Positions 26,174 through 35,082 of a DNA stretch of 64,000 nucleotides are shown here, one piece after another. The position numbers and the translations under genes are program-made. Origin of the DNA: Symmachiella dynata. GTDB taxonomy: Bacteria; Planctomycetota; Planctomycetia; Planctomycetales; Planctomycetaceae. The DNA lies in contig NZ_CP036276.1 in the NCBI RefSeq assembly GCF_007747995.1, forward strand, positions 6,066,001-6,130,000. Reading direction: 5' to 3'. Below the pieces are notes generated by a model. That model was not told the origin of the DNA and did not search any database. It saw only the letters and a list, made by a program, of their open reading frames with translations. How positions within the stretch are numbered: position 1 is the stretch's first letter; each line of letters starts with the position of its first letter.

Positions 26174-26548
26174 GCGGCCCAAGAAATGTGGCTTGGTTGA
26201 CCATGCCTATCCCCCGAGACCTGCGTTGGAAACACAACTTTGGTGACGCGGAAAGCACGTCTGGCATCACCGTGGTGAAACCGACCAATTCTTTTGGTGG
26301 GATCGTAAAAAACCGGGCCGCCACCCGTTGTCAATGACATCCTCCGGCCTAGAAAGCCGTCGAGCGATGGGAGACAAGTGGTTGTGAGACAGCCGCTTGT
26401 TTTCAAAAGTCGCTGACATCACCTTCTGCTGAGTGCGCGATTCCGACAGCTGTACGGATTCAGCAAACCAGCCTCTGCGAAGTTTGGAACCGGGGCGAAA
26501 TCTGGGACCGACGTTCGCGAGTCCACATCACATTTCTTGGAGACCGTT
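26174..26548. other. Intergenic region between smpB and the fasciclin gene
   Basis: This is about 375 bases with no supportable gene and no strong hairpin. A promoter for the fasciclin gene is expected near its 3' end but I cannot define it. Confidence 0.45.
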
Positions 26549-27556
26549 ATGCGCACACTGCTATCACTTTCATTCGTCGGGCTGATCTGCACAACTGCCG
26601 TCGCTGGTAACTGCCCCAATAGCCGACCGGTTCAACACACCTCACCGCAGCGCGTGGCTTACTACCATCCCGCCCCACCGCCTGCTGCGAGCAAGAAGTC
26701 GACACAAGCTGACATTGTTGACACGGCAGTCAAGGCGGGTTCGTTCAAGACGCTGGTCGCCGCCGTCAAAGCGGCTGGACTTGTGGACGCACTCAAGAGC
26801 GACGGGCCTTTCACAGTATTCGCTCCCACCGACAAAGCCTTCGCTAACTTGCCCGAAGGGACTGTAGCGAATCTGCTCAAACCCGAGAACAAAAAAACAC
26901 TGCAAGCGATCCTGAAGTACCATGTGGTGGCCGGTCAGGTGGCTGCGAAGGATGTCGTCAAACTCTCCAAAGCCAAAACGTTACAAGGTGACGATGTGGC
27001 AATCGCTGTTGCGGACGGCAAGGTCAAAGTTAATAACGCGAACGTTGTGAAAACCGACATCGTTTGCAGCAACGGGATCATTCACGTCATCGATGCCGTG
27101 ATTCTGCCTCCGGAGAAGTCTCCGCAAGCATCGAATACGTCAAAAGCCAAAGCGGATGTCGTAGATACCGCTGTCGCTGCAGGTTCGTTTAAAACACTGG
27201 TTGCCGCTGTCCAAGCAGCAGGCTTAGTGGAGACGCTCAAAGGGGACGGGCCGTTTACAGTCTTCGCACCGACTGATGAAGCGTTCGCCAAACTCCCGAA
27301 GGGGACTGTCGAAGACTTGCTCAAGCCGGAAAACCGCGAGCAGTTGCAGGCGATTTTGACTTATCACGTTGTTCCCGGTCGTGTCATGGCTGCCGACGTT
27401 GTGAAGCTGAAGTCGGCCAAGACGGTCAATGGCGAATCGGTTTCGATCGCTGTCGATGATGGGAAGGTTCGCATCGATGAGGCCACAGTGGTCAAAGCCG
27501 ACATCGAGTGTGGCAATGGTGTGATCCATGTGATCGACGCAGTCATTCTGCCGTAA
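26549..27556 (+). CDS. Exported protein with two fasciclin (FAS1) domains
   Basis: This is a 335-residue protein with a signal peptide ([20 protein letters not shown]). A short linker is followed by two FAS1 domains of about 130 residues each. Both begin with the [19 protein letters not shown] type H1 segment, contain [11 protein letters not shown], and have the late H2 box ([14 protein letters not shown] and [13 protein letters not shown]). FAS1 domains mediate adhesion or matrix association. The two are closely similar ([25 protein letters not shown] against [25 protein letters not shown]), so they arose by internal duplication. The ATG at 26549 is preferred over 26537. A strong terminator follows. 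Confidence 0.92.
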   Translation: MRTLLSLSFVGLICTTAVAGNCPNSRPVQHTSPQRVAYYHPAPPPAASKKSTQADIVDTAVKAGSFKTLVAAVKAAGLVDALKSDGPFTVFAPTDKAFANLPEGTVANLLKPENKKTLQAILKYHVVAGQVAAKDVVKLSKAKTLQGDDVAIAVADGKVKVNNANVVKTDIVCSNGIIHVIDAVILPPEKSPQASNTSKAKADVVDTAVAAGSFKTLVAAVQAAGLVETLKGDGPFTVFAPTDEAFAKLPKGTVEDLLKPENREQLQAILTYHVVPGRVMAADVVKLKSAKTVNGESVSIAVDDGKVRIDEATVVKADIECGNGVIHVIDAVILP

Positions 27557-27578
27557 GGGTTGGGTGGGGCAGAAGTGA

Positions 27579-27616
27579 ATAAGGGCGCCGGCGGCTACTC
27601 GCCTCGGCGCCCTTAT
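27579..27616. terminator. Bidirectional terminator between convergent genes
   Basis: ATAAGGGCGCCG (27579-27590) and CGGCGCCCTTAT (27605-27616) form a perfect 12-bp stem around a 14-base loop. It lies 22 bases after the fasciclin stop and about 30 bases from the stop of the opposite-strand membrane gene. The stem base is AT-rich on both sides but there is no long T-run. Confidence 0.7.
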
Positions 27617-27644
27617 GTTCGTTATCAACGAGCTATTCCGGCGT

Positions 27645-28388
27645 TCAATGGGCTGCGTTTTGGTCGCGGACCTGCACTTGCAACGCGCCTAGCATGCGGG
27701 TGAGTTGTTCTTCCTTACGATTGATGAAGAACACATTCTCCAGAATGATGGCTCGACTTTCACCGCGGGCCTGCAAGATCAGTCGTCCTGACCGCAGCAG
27801 CACATACTCGAAGACGTCGTTGATCTCCTTGTCAATCCGCAAGTTCGGAGCGGAGTAACGTTTCAAGTCGCTGAGAATACCGTGGTGATGCAACAGTTCG
27901 TTGGGACGGACTTCCCAGTAGTCGAACTGCACGTTGATCGCTACGGCGATGAAAATAATTCCGATCATCGTGGCAAAGAAGTAGAAAAAGTGGGAATTAG
28001 CAAAGGGGTGGAAGAGTTTGAGAAAATCTGTGATGGCCGGGACCAAGTCGGGGTAGGTGCGAAACAACAACACACCGCCGGTGATGATGGCCGCAACAAA
28101 GAAGAACAAGGTCAACGACGTGGTGCGGGGGAAGTCGAAACTGAGCACGATCATATTGACCGCCAAGACGCACAGAAACAAAGTCGTAATCACCGCCCCG
28201 CTGGGGTCGGCCGGCTCGGCGCCCGAAAAGGTCATGTACAGCCCGCAGAACAAGGCCGCCAAAAACGTTGGATAAAGAAAGACCACTTTCGGATACGAAA
28301 TCAAAAAGATGCTCTTAGGAATGCCGCTGCCCGCGGCTGGTGCGTCTTGGCTGATTTCCGGTGACGGTGATGTCGCTTCATCTGCCAT
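27645..28388 (-). CDS. Hypothetical four-helix membrane protein
   Basis: This is a 247-residue protein. The N-terminus (ADEATSPSPEISQDA) is polar, then four membrane helices follow (about 30-50, 63-83, 90-110 and 130-155). A soluble C-terminal domain (about 160-247) contains QFDYWEVRPNELLHHHGILSDL, FEYVLLRSGRLILQARG and VFFINRKEEQLTRMLGAL, which resembles a PH-like (bacterial PH) domain of membrane proteins. I do not recognise a named family. The start at 28388 has GGAAGGAC upstream and is preferred to 28448. It is convergent with the fasciclin gene across the shared terminator. Confidence 0.7.
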   Translation of the reverse strand: MADEATSPSPEISQDAPAAGSGIPKSIFLISYPKVVFLYPTFLAALFCGLYMTFSGAEPADPSGAVITTLFLCVLAVNMIVLSFDFPRTTSLTLFFFVAAIITGGVLLFRTYPDLVPAITDFLKLFHPFANSHFFYFFATMIGIIFIAVAINVQFDYWEVRPNELLHHHGILSDLKRYSAPNLRIDKEINDVFEYVLLRSGRLILQARGESRAIILENVFFINRKEEQLTRMLGALQVQVRDQNAAH

Positions 28389-28594
28389 GAGTATGTGTCC
28401 TTCCAATTGTAAGCAGAGGCTATGCAGGATATCCGCGGCAGTAGCCACGGCATTTTCAAACTTTAACCATCTTGCGGCAACGATGCCAGAGTCGACCGAG
28501 AATCTTCCGGTCTATGACATCCGCCCTCAGCAGGAACGCAATTTCGGTGCGGTTGGATCATTCGGTTTGACGACGACCGTTCAAAACAACAAGC

Positions 28595-28624
28595 TTGCCC
28601 TAAAACGCATTTGTGAGCTATAAT
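28595..28624 (+). promoter_or_regulatory. Candidate sigma70-type promoter
   Basis: TTGCCC (28595-28600), an 18-base spacer and a perfect TATAAT (28619-28624). It points at the CBS gene cluster but lies about 350 bases upstream of the first start codon. Confidence 0.5.
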
Positions 28625-28981
28625 CTGCATTGGTGGTCGAAGGGCTTGCTAGGCAAGTTTCCATTCTCTACCACAGGCTCCTCCTGGATCGCGATTTTGA
28701 TCGGTGATGGAGTTGGCCCATGATGGGCCGCACGCGTTGGCTCGCTGCTGAGCGCCGCATTGTGGAGCACGTTTGCTCCCGCTGAATTGTTTTGCCGCGA
28801 TGGCAAATTCGACCAATGGTCACGCCCCCGTCATGCGTTTTCAGCCCCTTGTGTTGGCCCGTCTGTTGCGTCTAACTTCGAGCTGGGCAACTGCGGGAAC
28901 TGCCGGAATCTTACAGTCGTCGGGGGTGGGGTGAACCAAAGTTGTTGGACTGACCGATCTGGGTTTAAAAAAGGAGCAATC
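28625..28981 (+). other. Long putative 5' leader of the CBS gene pair
   Basis: If the TATAAT promoter is used, about 350 bases precede the first coding sequence. The stretch has several short self-complementary segments (CTTGC-TAG-GCAAG, GGCCCAT-ATGGGCC region, TTTGCC-GGCAAA) and an in-frame upstream open reading frame without a good ribosome site. I can match no known riboswitch or RNA family. Confidence 0.35.
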
Positions 28982-29452
28982 ATGGGGCTTTTTGAAAACG
29001 TCAAAAACGAGACGGTCAGCCGCTTGGCGTTGCGACCGGTGGTGACTATCAAGACAGGGGCAACGGTCCGCGATGTTGTCCAGCAATTGCGCGCGGCCCA
29101 GTTGGGATGCGCCGTCGCTGTCGATGCTTCCGGAAAGCCGCAGGGCATGTTTACCGAAGCGATGCTCCGCGGTCTGCTGGCGCGGGACCCGGCGACGATC
29201 AACGATCCCATCGAGTCGCACTTGGCAAAGACCTTTCCCTGGGTAAAAACTAGTGACCCAATCGAAACCGTCTTAGCAGCGATGGAAACAAAAAATATTC
29301 GCTTCGTTGTGGTCGTGGATGAAGACGACGCGGTCGTCGGAATCACGGGCCAAAAAGGGCTGATGGAGTATGTCGCGGAACACTTTCCCGGCGAGGTGCT
29401 GGTGCAGCGCGTCGGATCCAAAGGCTATCCCGAACAACGAGAGGGGGCTTAG
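28982..29452 (+). CDS. CBS-domain protein (first of a pair)
   Basis: This 156-residue protein is a two-CBS module. The first domain (about 13-80) contains PVVTIKTGATVRDVVQQLRAAQLGCAVAVD, and the second (about 83-145) contains TSDPIETVLAAMETKNIRFVVVVDEDDAVVGITGQKGLMEYV. Instead of a clear TDRD motif it has VGITGQKGL, so ligand binding may differ. AAAGGAG precedes the ATG at 28982. It is followed after 3 bases by a second CBS gene, so the two probably form a heteromeric sensor. The paralogue at 9367 is more distant. Bateman modules often bind adenine nucleotides, but the ligand here is unknown. Confidence 0.85.
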   Translation: MGLFENVKNETVSRLALRPVVTIKTGATVRDVVQQLRAAQLGCAVAVDASGKPQGMFTEAMLRGLLARDPATINDPIESHLAKTFPWVKTSDPIETVLAAMETKNIRFVVVVDEDDAVVGITGQKGLMEYVAEHFPGEVLVQRVGSKGYPEQREGA

Positions 29453-29455
29453 ATC

Positions 29456-29944
29456 ATGGCCAACGAAAAACAAAACGAAACGCCCTTCCAAGATCCATTG
29501 GAAAACTACGATCCACCGACATTTGACGATCCCATCGAGCAGGCCTTGCATGAGGAAACCGTGATGGCGATCCAGTCGCGGCCCTATGCCTGCGTCCCTA
29601 TCGACACGACCGTTCAGGAAGTGCTACAAACGTTGGTCGGTGAGGGCATTGCCTGTGTATTGATTGAGAACCAAGGAAAACTGGTGGGGTTGGTCAGTGA
29701 CCGAGACATACTGGAAAAAGTGGCACTGGAGTACGCCGACGTGAAGGACAAATCGGTGCAAGAAGTGATGACGGCCAGTCCGGTCTATGTCGACGAATCG
29801 GATTCGGCCGCATCGGCACTGGCGGTAATGGCGGTTAGCGGTTATCGGCACGTGCCAGTGGTGGACGGGGATGAAAACATCGTCGGCATCGTCAGCCCGC
29901 AGCGGGTCACCAAGTTCCTGCGGAAATGCATGGACGACCAATAA
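29456..29944 (+). CDS. CBS-domain protein (second of a pair)
   Basis: This is a 162-residue protein. A non-conserved acidic N-terminus (about 1-40) precedes two CBS domains. The first is AIQSRPYACVPIDTTVQEVLQTLVG with GLVSDRDILEK, and the second is VMTASPVYVDESDSAASALAVM with VPVVDGDENIVGIVSPQRV. The SDRDIL element suggests nucleotide binding. It starts 3 bases after the stop of the preceding CBS gene with GAGAGGGGG as ribosome site. The ornithine cyclodeaminase homologue begins 60 bases downstream, so the three are probably one operon. Confidence 0.87.
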   Translation: MANEKQNETPFQDPLENYDPPTFDDPIEQALHEETVMAIQSRPYACVPIDTTVQEVLQTLVGEGIACVLIENQGKLVGLVSDRDILEKVALEYADVKDKSVQEVMTASPVYVDESDSAASALAVMAVSGYRHVPVVDGDENIVGIVSPQRVTKFLRKCMDDQ

Positions 29945-30004
29945 CACCCAATCGATTTACTGCGTCAGTTGCCAGCGGCCAATTCCTACAATGAAAGACA
30001 AATC

Positions 30005-31063
30005 ATGTTTTCTCATGAAATCCACTGCCAATACTACTCCCAAGAAGACCTTTTGGGAGCAGGGTGCCTGGACATTCGCATGGCCATGCAGGCCGCGGAG
30101 GAGGCGATCATTGCGTTTGATCAGGGGGACGTGATCTTTCCTGATAAAATCGTGCAGATATTCAACGACGACACCCAGGAGCGAATCAACTGCTTGCCGG
30201 CGACGTTCAAAACCCGCAAGATTTGCGGCGTGAAGTGGGTGTCGGTCTTCCCGCCCAACCCGGTCAAACATGGCATTCAAAACCTCTCGGCAGTGATTAT
30301 TCTCTCGGAAATCGAACACGGATTTCCGATCGCCTTCATGGAAGGGACCCTGTGCTCCAACGTCCGCGTGGGGAGTATGGGTGCCCTGGCTGCTAAACAT
30401 CTGGCGCGGCAGGATGCGGAAACGATTGGATTCATCGGTGCCGGCGAGCAGGCAAAAATGCATTTGATCGCCATGAAGACCGCCCTGCCCTCGCTGAAAC
30501 GCTGTTTTGTCGCTGCCAAGCTCCCGAGCGAAGAAGCACAATTTCTGAAAGAGATGTCGCCGATTTTGTCCGACATGGAGATCGTCGCGTGCGACTCCGA
30601 TCTGCGGCGGGCCGTCGTCGATGCCGATGTGATTGTGACCGCCACCAGCGCACAGGCCCCGCTGCTCAAAGCAGGCTGGATTAAGCCGGGAGCGTTCTAT
30701 AGCCACGTCGGGGGCTGGGAGGATGAATTCGCCGTGGCCAAACTGTGCGACAAAATTGTCTGCGATGATTGGGAAACCGTCAAACACCGCACACAGACCC
30801 TCAGCCGCATTTATCAAGCAGGGGAAATGACCGATGCGGATATCCATGCCGATCTGGTCGACATCTTAATGGGCCGCAAACCGGGACGCGAAAACAACGA
30901 AGAGCGGATCTATTTCAACGCGGTCGGATTGGCCTACGTCGACGTCGCCATCGCCGTCGCCATGTACGAGCGAGCCGCAGAAGCGGGTATGGGGCAGGAC
31001 CTCAAGATCCAACACGAGATGATTTTCGAGCACGCGCATTTGAAGGATTGGGTCCGCGTGTGA
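30005..31063 (+). CDS. Ornithine cyclodeaminase/mu-crystallin family protein
   Basis: This 352-residue protein has the Rossmann-type NAD(P)-binding core of the family (TIGFIGAGEQAKMHLIAMK, about 136-154), and the catalytic region KWVSVFPPNPVKHGIQNL and SAVIILSE. A segment such as EGTLCSNVRVGSMGALAAKHL is the usual family signature. Members include ornithine cyclodeaminase, alanine dehydrogenase and the ketimine reductase mu-crystallin, so the substrate cannot be assigned. The start at 30005 (MFSHEIHC) is preferred over 29969 because GAAAG precedes it. The gene follows two CBS genes with about 60 bases spacing. It lacks any other enzyme of arginine or proline metabolism nearby. Confidence 0.85.
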   Translation: MFSHEIHCQYYSQEDLLGAGCLDIRMAMQAAEEAIIAFDQGDVIFPDKIVQIFNDDTQERINCLPATFKTRKICGVKWVSVFPPNPVKHGIQNLSAVIILSEIEHGFPIAFMEGTLCSNVRVGSMGALAAKHLARQDAETIGFIGAGEQAKMHLIAMKTALPSLKRCFVAAKLPSEEAQFLKEMSPILSDMEIVACDSDLRRAVVDADVIVTATSAQAPLLKAGWIKPGAFYSHVGGWEDEFAVAKLCDKIVCDDWETVKHRTQTLSRIYQAGEMTDADIHADLVDILMGRKPGRENNEERIYFNAVGLAYVDVAIAVAMYERAAEAGMGQDLKIQHEMIFEHAHLKDWVRV

Positions 31064-31291
31064 AGACGCGCGGGCTTGAGCACAATTCCCCGCGGCGGCT
31101 CAGCAGGGGCTTCGGGGCGGGCGCAGTCCGCAAGAAGGTACAATTCTCGGGTACTGAACGATCAATGTCTCGTTGGCGGGGACGGTTGAAATTGCTGTCT
31201 CTTGTGCCTGCGGCCCACCGGTCGCCGTGGGCAATCGCTGCCACCCTGTCATTGATGCCAGACTTAAAAAGGTGCGTCGCCCTCACTCGGA
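31064..31291. other. Convergent intergenic region before carA
   Basis: This is about 230 bases between two stop codons. I see no clean terminator stem with T-run and no gene. Confidence 0.4.
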
Positions 31292-32422
31292 TTAACCGAC
31301 GAGCATCGATTGATAGAATTGCTCGAACAGGTACCGACTGTCGTGGGGGCCGGCGGAGGCTTCGGGGTGGTATTGGACGCCGAAGGCGGCGTGTGTTTTG
31401 TGGCGGATGCCTGAGACGGTGTCGTCGTTGAGATTCACATGTGTGACTTCGACGTCGTCGGGCATCGTCTTGGCATCCAGCGCGAATCCGTGGTTTTGCG
31501 ACGTGATTTCTACACAGCCGGACTGTTTGTTCATCACCGGTTGATTCGCGCCGCGATGACCGAACTTCAGTTTGTAAATCTCCATCCCGGTGGCCAGTCC
31601 GAGCAATTGCTGCCCCAAGCAAATCCCGAAGATTGGCTTTTTGCCAAGTAATTCCTGGATGGTACGAATCGCATAATCCAGCGGTCGTGGATCACCTGGG
31701 CCGTTGGAAAGAAACACGCCATCCGGTTCGAGTGCCAAAACCTCTGCACTGGTGGCTGTGCCCGGAACAACCGTGACGCGACAGTTCAGGTCCGCTAGAT
31801 GTCGCGGGATGTTCCATTTCATGCCGTAGTCGATAGCGACGACATGTGGTTGCGGTCCGCTTGCTGGTTGTTTTTCGATCGTCGAGGCAACGTTGGCCCA
31901 AGGGGAGAGTTTCTCGTCCCAGCTGTATGATTTTTCGGGAATGACTTCGTTGACCAAATCGCGACCGACGAGTCCCGGGCTAGCTTTGGCTTTGGCGACA
32001 AGCGAGGCGTCATCCAGATCCGTTGTGGACAACACGCCGGTCATGGCGCCGGCGGTGCGGATATGTTTGACCAAGGCCCGCGTATCGATGCCGGACATGC
32101 CAATCACGCCGGCTTCAGCCAGGTAATCTTCCAGCGCAGCGGAAGAGCGGAAATTGCTGCGGCGGCGGCTGAGTTCGCGAACGATGAATCCTGACAGCTT
32201 TAATCCGGAGCTTTCGACATCCTCGGGATTGACCCCGTAATTGCCGATCAGCGGATAGGTCATCGTGATGATCTGACCGCGGTAGGAGGGATCGGTGAGG
32301 ATTTCCTGGTAACCGGTCATACTGGTATTGAAAACGACTTCGCCGGAGATTTCCCCAACGGCACCGAAGTTTTCTCCAGTAAATACGGTCCCATCTTCCA
32401 GTGCAAGTTTAGCGGCGGGCAT
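31292..32422 (-). CDS. carA: Carbamoyl-phosphate synthase small subunit
   Basis: This 376-residue glutaminase subunit supplies ammonia for carbamoyl phosphate in arginine and pyrimidine biosynthesis. The N-terminal domain has LALEDGTVFTGENFGA, GEVVFNTSMTGYQEILTDPSY and the SGIDTRALVKHIR block. The class I glutamine amidotransferase domain has the nucleophile C268 in GICLGQQLLGLA and the His-Glu pair in QYHPEASAGPHDS. The length is normal. The ATG at 32422 is supported by the conserved start. carB is not in the window, which is common when these genes are split. An ArsR-type gene lies about 220 bases upstream on the same strand. Confidence 0.97.
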   Translation of the reverse strand: MPAAKLALEDGTVFTGENFGAVGEISGEVVFNTSMTGYQEILTDPSYRGQIITMTYPLIGNYGVNPEDVESSGLKLSGFIVRELSRRRSNFRSSAALEDYLAEAGVIGMSGIDTRALVKHIRTAGAMTGVLSTTDLDDASLVAKAKASPGLVGRDLVNEVIPEKSYSWDEKLSPWANVASTIEKQPASGPQPHVVAIDYGMKWNIPRHLADLNCRVTVVPGTATSAEVLALEPDGVFLSNGPGDPRPLDYAIRTIQELLGKKPIFGICLGQQLLGLATGMEIYKLKFGHRGANQPVMNKQSGCVEITSQNHGFALDAKTMPDDVEVTHVNLNDDTVSGIRHKTHAAFGVQYHPEASAGPHDSRYLFEQFYQSMLVG

Positions 32423-32639
32423 GGGCGGAGTCTGGCTCAGTTCATCATCCGGGCGGGTGTCGCTGACATCGGCATTTCTGCAGGTTTGGCGCGGACACCG
32501 GGCGATCTGCCAAACGCTTCCGTTTTAGCAGACCGCCGTGCGGATGAAAAGCGACTCCCACCTTAGAAATAGGCTCGGGGCTTGAGGGGACAGGCTTGAG
32601 GACGTTTGCCGTGCTCGTCCAGACCTGCCCCGTGCTGTG
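32423..32639. other. Intergenic region between carA and the ArsR-type gene
   Basis: About 217 bases; no gene and no recognisable pyrimidine attenuator or riboswitch. Confidence 0.4.
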
Positions 32640-33044
32640 TTAGCCTTCGGCGTGCGTGAGGACAAAATCCTCGAAGCGAATTTCACCGTCGCCCGACAGG
32701 CCGGCAAAGGCTTCGGACATTAGGCGATAGAAGTGTTGCCGACGGACATGATAGAAATTGTGCTTTCCATCGCGGCGAGCTTCGATCAATCCTGCGACGC
32801 GGAGCAGCGCCAAGTGATGGCTGACAGCCGGTTGGCTTTGGCCCAGGCGGTCGCACAACGCGGTGACGTGTAATTCGCCTTGCTGCGTGAGATACAGCAG
32901 AATCCGCAATCGCGTTTCGTCAGACAACAACTTGAAGACTTGAACCAAGTCTTTTTCGAGTTGCTCAGGAAGTTGCGGAGCGTCGGTGTCGGAGATCGAA
33001 TCATCGACAGCGGTTTCGTCGTGGGGGATGACGTTGGAGATCAT
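32640..33044 (-). CDS. ArsR-family winged-helix transcriptional regulator
   Basis: This is a 134-residue regulator. An acidic N-terminal tail precedes the ArsR/SmtB fold (about 30-105): FKLLSDETRLRILLYLTQQGELHVTALCDRLGQSQPAVSHHLALLRVAGLIEARRDGKHNFYHV. The recognition helix is SQPAVSHHLALLR. There is a single Cys in the TALCDRL helix and no ELCVCD-type metal box, so it is probably not a classic arsenic or zinc sensor. AGGAG lies 7 bases before the ATG. The target is unknown. Confidence 0.88.
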   Translation of the reverse strand: MISNVIPHDETAVDDSISDTDAPQLPEQLEKDLVQVFKLLSDETRLRILLYLTQQGELHVTALCDRLGQSQPAVSHHLALLRVAGLIEARRDGKHNFYHVRRQHFYRLMSEAFAGLSGDGEIRFEDFVLTHAEG

Positions 33045-33633
33045 AATCTCCTCTTAGCTTTCAGACTGTGAGAACATTTAACCAGCGATTCCGGCATGGT
33101 TCTCGAGTGAACGGTAAAAACGATGCGACGAGCACCAAAAGTTGGCCCGGAAATGCGCATCACAACGTTGAGCGTACAGACAAGGTGGACGCCCTGAGGG
33201 AATCTTTAGGATTGGTGAAAAACGATTAGACTGGCTTTTAAAAAAAGACGTGCCCATGGCGCAGCCCAAGAAAAGGGTGCCGCCACGAAATGCTCAGTAC
33301 GCGTTTTTCGCCGTTACGATAGAGAAGAATTCTCTCAAGATAGGGTGCTTAAATACGGCGCGACTTCGTACCTCGCTACTCAACTTTAAAGGACTCAAAT
33401 TAGCTCTTCATCTCGCATTATTACCGTCACATGTGCAAACGTCAATAAGATTCGCCCAATTTTGCATTTGAATGTCCTAGAACGACCTCCTGGCAGATCC
33501 CCAGAATTGAGCCGAAACCGTCGCTGCGCGAACTGTTGCGTGTTATGTTAGCGAACTGTACCGATGCCAAACTTATCGCCTAACGGAACACAACTGTGGC
33601 GCGGAGGTCGCACACATTAAGGAGACATCAACT
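33045..33633. other. Divergent intergenic region, no gene seen
   Basis: This is about 590 bases between the ArsR-type gene and the Kelch-like gene, both of whose promoters should be here. The only open frame of note (33250-33471, plus) has a weak start context and no recognisable features. I see no repeat element. Confidence 0.45.
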
Positions 33634-34644
33634 TTGAAATACATCCTACTCAGCCTCGTCGTCCTGTCCTGCAGCAGCGGTGTTGTACTCGCCCAAAGCG
33701 ATGTGCCGAATTGGACCCAGGTCACCGACCATGCGGCTTGGCAGCCGCGTGATTCGCAAGGGGAGGTCGTCTTCAAGGATCAACTCTGGGTCCTCGGAGG
33801 CTGGTTCGGTTCCTTTGAAGCGCCGCCCCGCGATGTTTGGAAATCTCCCGACGGAAAAAACTGGACGTTGGTCGACAAGCAGGCACCTTGGAAACATAGC
33901 GACTTGCCGATGACGGTGGTGTTTGACGACAAAATGTGGTTGATGGGAGGCTGGTACAACGGACGCCTGCCGGGCCACTCCGCCAGCAACGAAGTTTGGT
34001 CGACGAGCGACGGAGTAAAATGGGAACAGGTGACCGACAACGCCGGCTGGTCGCCGCGCCTGGCGGCCGGGCTTGTCGAATTCAAAGGGAAGATGTGGAT
34101 TCTGGGCGGCTCCGAAAACTATTACTTCGGTGACGAGAAGAGCCTGAAAAACGACGTCTGGTCATCGAGCGACGGCAAGACCTGGGAATTGGCCACGGAC
34201 AACGCACCCTGGTCGCCGCGTTCGTATCACGCCGCTGTCGTTCATGACGAAAAAATGTGGGTCCTGGGGGGTGGGAACTACGTGCCGGAGTATTCCGCGA
34301 ACAACGACGTCTGGTGTTCCGAAGATGGCAAGAATTGGACCGAGGTCACGGCAGAAGCGCCCTGGGGGCCGCGACTTTGGTTTTCCGCAGTCACCTATCG
34401 CGACCGCATCTGGGTACTGGGCGGGTGGTCCAACAATCCCTCGACTAATCTGGGGGACGTCTGGTATTCGCGCAACGGCCGGGATTGGACGGAATTGAAA
34501 TCAGAAATGATTTGGAAAGCACGGCACGAACATTCCGCCTACGTGTTTCAGGACAAACTGTGGATTGCGGGAGGACACGCGCGGCCGCTGAATAACGAAG
34601 TCTGGTCGTTGGATGTCAGCTCGAAGTGGCTCGACGACCATTGA
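33634..34644 (+). CDS. Secreted six-bladed Kelch-like beta-propeller protein
   Basis: This is a 336-residue protein with a signal peptide (KYILLSLVVLSCSSGVVLAQ). It is then built entirely of six repeats of about 50 residues. Each repeat has a W-x-x-V-x-x-x-A-x-W opening, a central W-V-L-G-G strand, and N-x-V-W-x-S-x-D-G-x-x-W closing. Six such units make one closed propeller. The function is unknown; such exported propellers commonly bind carbohydrates or proteins. The start is a TTG at 33634 chosen because GGAGA lies 8 bases upstream and the signal peptide begins there; no ATG is suitably placed. It is monocistronic. Confidence 0.83.
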   Translation: MKYILLSLVVLSCSSGVVLAQSDVPNWTQVTDHAAWQPRDSQGEVVFKDQLWVLGGWFGSFEAPPRDVWKSPDGKNWTLVDKQAPWKHSDLPMTVVFDDKMWLMGGWYNGRLPGHSASNEVWSTSDGVKWEQVTDNAGWSPRLAAGLVEFKGKMWILGGSENYYFGDEKSLKNDVWSSSDGKTWELATDNAPWSPRSYHAAVVHDEKMWVLGGGNYVPEYSANNDVWCSEDGKNWTEVTAEAPWGPRLWFSAVTYRDRIWVLGGWSNNPSTNLGDVWYSRNGRDWTELKSEMIWKARHEHSAYVFQDKLWIAGGHARPLNNEVWSLDVSSKWLDDH

Positions 34645-35082
34645 GAACGTGCGGTCGATTTCGGGCAATCGCCAGACGGCGTGAAAAAAATTTGACTGCG
34701 TGAAAAAGTTCGGTACGATGGCGTTCAGGTGTAAGCCTTTGCGTATTGGGGGGCGATGCGCCGGATCAATGCGTTCAGGAGTTCGCCACTCAACATCCCG
34801 TCCTTTCATGAGGTGCTCGTCATGATGTCCGTTCGGCTTGCTAACCGTTGCACTTCCAGCTCGGTCAGCGATCGATTTGTCAGCGCCTCGCCGCTTTGCG
34901 CTCGCATTCTCTCGGCCTGGCTTTCTCACAGACCGTTGCGCAATTGCCGCTAAACCTATGGTTTACCCTAAATCCGTCGAAGAAAGTTAGACAATTCGCG
35001 AACGACAAGAATCTTAGTTCTTGAGATATCAATTTCCGAATCCTTGAAACACCCCTCCTGTAATTTCTTATAGAGGCCGCTC
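34645..35082. other. Leader/promoter region of the MoxR operon
   Basis: This is about 440 bases with no gene. The candidate promoter at 34692-34719 lies here, about 360 bases before the operon start. The rest is unremarkable. Confidence 0.45.
34692..34719 (+). promoter_or_regulatory. Candidate promoter of the MoxR/BatA operon
   Basis: TTGACT (34692-34697), a 16-base spacer and TACGAT (34714-34719), a good -35 with a fair -10. It reads towards the MoxR gene. It is the best match in this region but is unconfirmed. Confidence 0.4.

Noticed and set aside
25261-26548. A tmRNA gene near smpB
   Set aside because: I looked for a tRNA-like 3' end with a TTCGA T-loop and the peptide-tag reading frame on both strands and found none.
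32640-33044. Arsenic or zinc sensor (ArsR/SmtB)
   Set aside because: The winged helix is clear but the ELCVCD-type metal box is missing, and no resistance genes lie beside it.
33250-33471. 73-codon open frame upstream of the Kelch-like gene
   Set aside because: It has no ribosome site, no recognisable domain, and its composition resembles that of the non-coding surroundings.
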